A DNA stretch of 13,397 nucleotides from Methylococcaceae bacterium (lineage in GTDB: Bacteria; Pseudomonadota; Gammaproteobacteria; Methylococcales; Methylomonadaceae): the NCBI GenBank assembly GCA_013140465.1, contig JABFST010000484.1, forward strand, positions 1 through 13,397, given 5' to 3'. Both the position numbers and the translations under genes were made by a program. The notes under the pieces were generated by a model that was not told where the DNA came from, ran no database searches, and was given only the letters and a program-made list of their open reading frames with translations. The first letter of the stretch is position 1; the number at the start of each line of letters is the position of its first letter. Of this stretch, positions 12,950-13,397 are shown in pieces.

Positions 12950-13393
12950 TTATTTTTTTGCCGGGTCTTCCACGGTTTTAAGCGGTTCTGGCTTAGGCAC
13001 TTCAGTGGCTTGTATGGCAGGATCCTTAGCGGGCTCTGCAAGCTTAACTTCTGGCACGACAGGCACTTCTTCGGCCTTAATCGTAGGCACAGTGGATTCA
13101 GCCGCAGGTGCTACGGTTTCTTGCTGAGTTTCTGGCGAACTCATCAAGTCATAAACCGTGCCTTTGTGTCCGTTAATGACCGCTAAGCTTAAGCTGGTCA
13201 AGAAAAACAGGCCAGCCAAAATGGCGGTCGTCCTAGACAGAAATGATGCCGCACCTTGTGCGCCAAAAACAGAACCCGCAGATCCTGTGCCGAAAGCCGC
13301 ACCTGCGTCGGCACCTTTGCCTTGCTGCATTAGTATAAGGCCAATAATGCCTAATCCCAGCAATACATGAATAACTATAATTACCTGATACAT
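12950..13393 (-). CDS. secG: Preprotein translocase subunit SecG
   Basis: A 147-residue inner-membrane subunit of the SecYEG channel that assists SecA-driven export. The family core is in residues 1-75: a first membrane helix (YQVIIVIHVLLGLGIIGLILM), the cytoplasmic loop QQGKGADAGAAFGTGSAGSVFGAQG, then FLSRTTAILA leading into a second helix (about 55-73). Beyond it is a tail of about 70 residues rich in Pro, Glu, Ala, Val and Lys. It makes the protein longer than the 110 residues of E. coli SecG and would face the periplasm if the known topology holds. The start ATG is 4 bases from the window edge, so its ribosome site is not visible. The stop is 4 bases before tRNA-Leu. Confidence 0.96.
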   Translation of the reverse strand: MYQVIIVIHVLLGLGIIGLILMQQGKGADAGAAFGTGSAGSVFGAQGAASFLSRTTAILAGLFFLTSLSLAVINGHKGTVYDLMSSPETQQETVAPAAESTVPTIKAEEVPVVPEVKLAEPAKDPAIQATEVPKPEPLKTVEDPAKK

Positions 13394-13397
13394 GAAA

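Noticed and set aside
12860..13186. 108-codon plus-strand frame across tRNA-Leu and secG
   Set aside because: It reads through the antisense of a tRNA and of secG; the resemblance to a protein is a product of their composition.

Overview
The window looks like chromosomal DNA from a gammaproteobacterium with roughly balanced GC. The gene content and the kinds of intergenic repeats suggest a methanotroph-like lineage (Methylococcales), but that placement is inference from general resemblance; no methane-oxidation gene is present to prove it. Two gene orders fit known gammaproteobacterial synteny: the M16 peptidase pair followed by rsmD, and secG followed by tRNA-Leu(GAG).

Layout. At 1-669 (minus) is siroheme synthase cysG, cut by an in-frame TAA between its dehydrogenase and methyltransferase halves; the gene runs off the left edge. 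Divergent from it are tusA (746-976) and glnS (1177-2838), separated by a MITE-like palindrome. An NTF2-like protein (3026-3436) converges on a periplasmic NlpE-like protein (3639-4169, minus). A 278-bp element built of tandem and inverted GCTGAGCGGAGTC-type repeats follows, then a lysozyme-like lipoprotein (4623-5210, minus). A two-domain PilZ protein (5392-6030) overlaps tail to tail with the cyoE-ybiB operon (7924 down to 6021). Divergent from cyoE is a tightly packed plus-strand operon: an active M16 peptidase, an inactive M16 partner, rsmD and a VOC/glyoxalase-fold protein (8024-11643), with overlaps at every junction. An exported PrxQ-type peroxiredoxin (11875-12414, minus) converges on it. 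After a nested palindromic repeat come a terminator, tRNA-Leu(GAG) and secG (minus), transcribed toward the left.

How the genes relate. cysG (siroheme for sulfite/nitrite reduction) and tusA (sulfur relay) share a sulfur theme, and tusA may link to glnS through 2-thiolation of tRNA-Gln. cyoE makes heme O for terminal oxidases. Several products act in the envelope: the M16 pair, the NlpE-like protein, the SLT lipoprotein, the exported peroxiredoxin and SecG.

I do not see a convincing new multi-gene system such as a defence island, secretion locus or biosynthetic cluster. The less ordinary content lies in the intergenic DNA, which holds at least four distinct families of palindromic or mobile-like repeats, and in the interrupted cysG.
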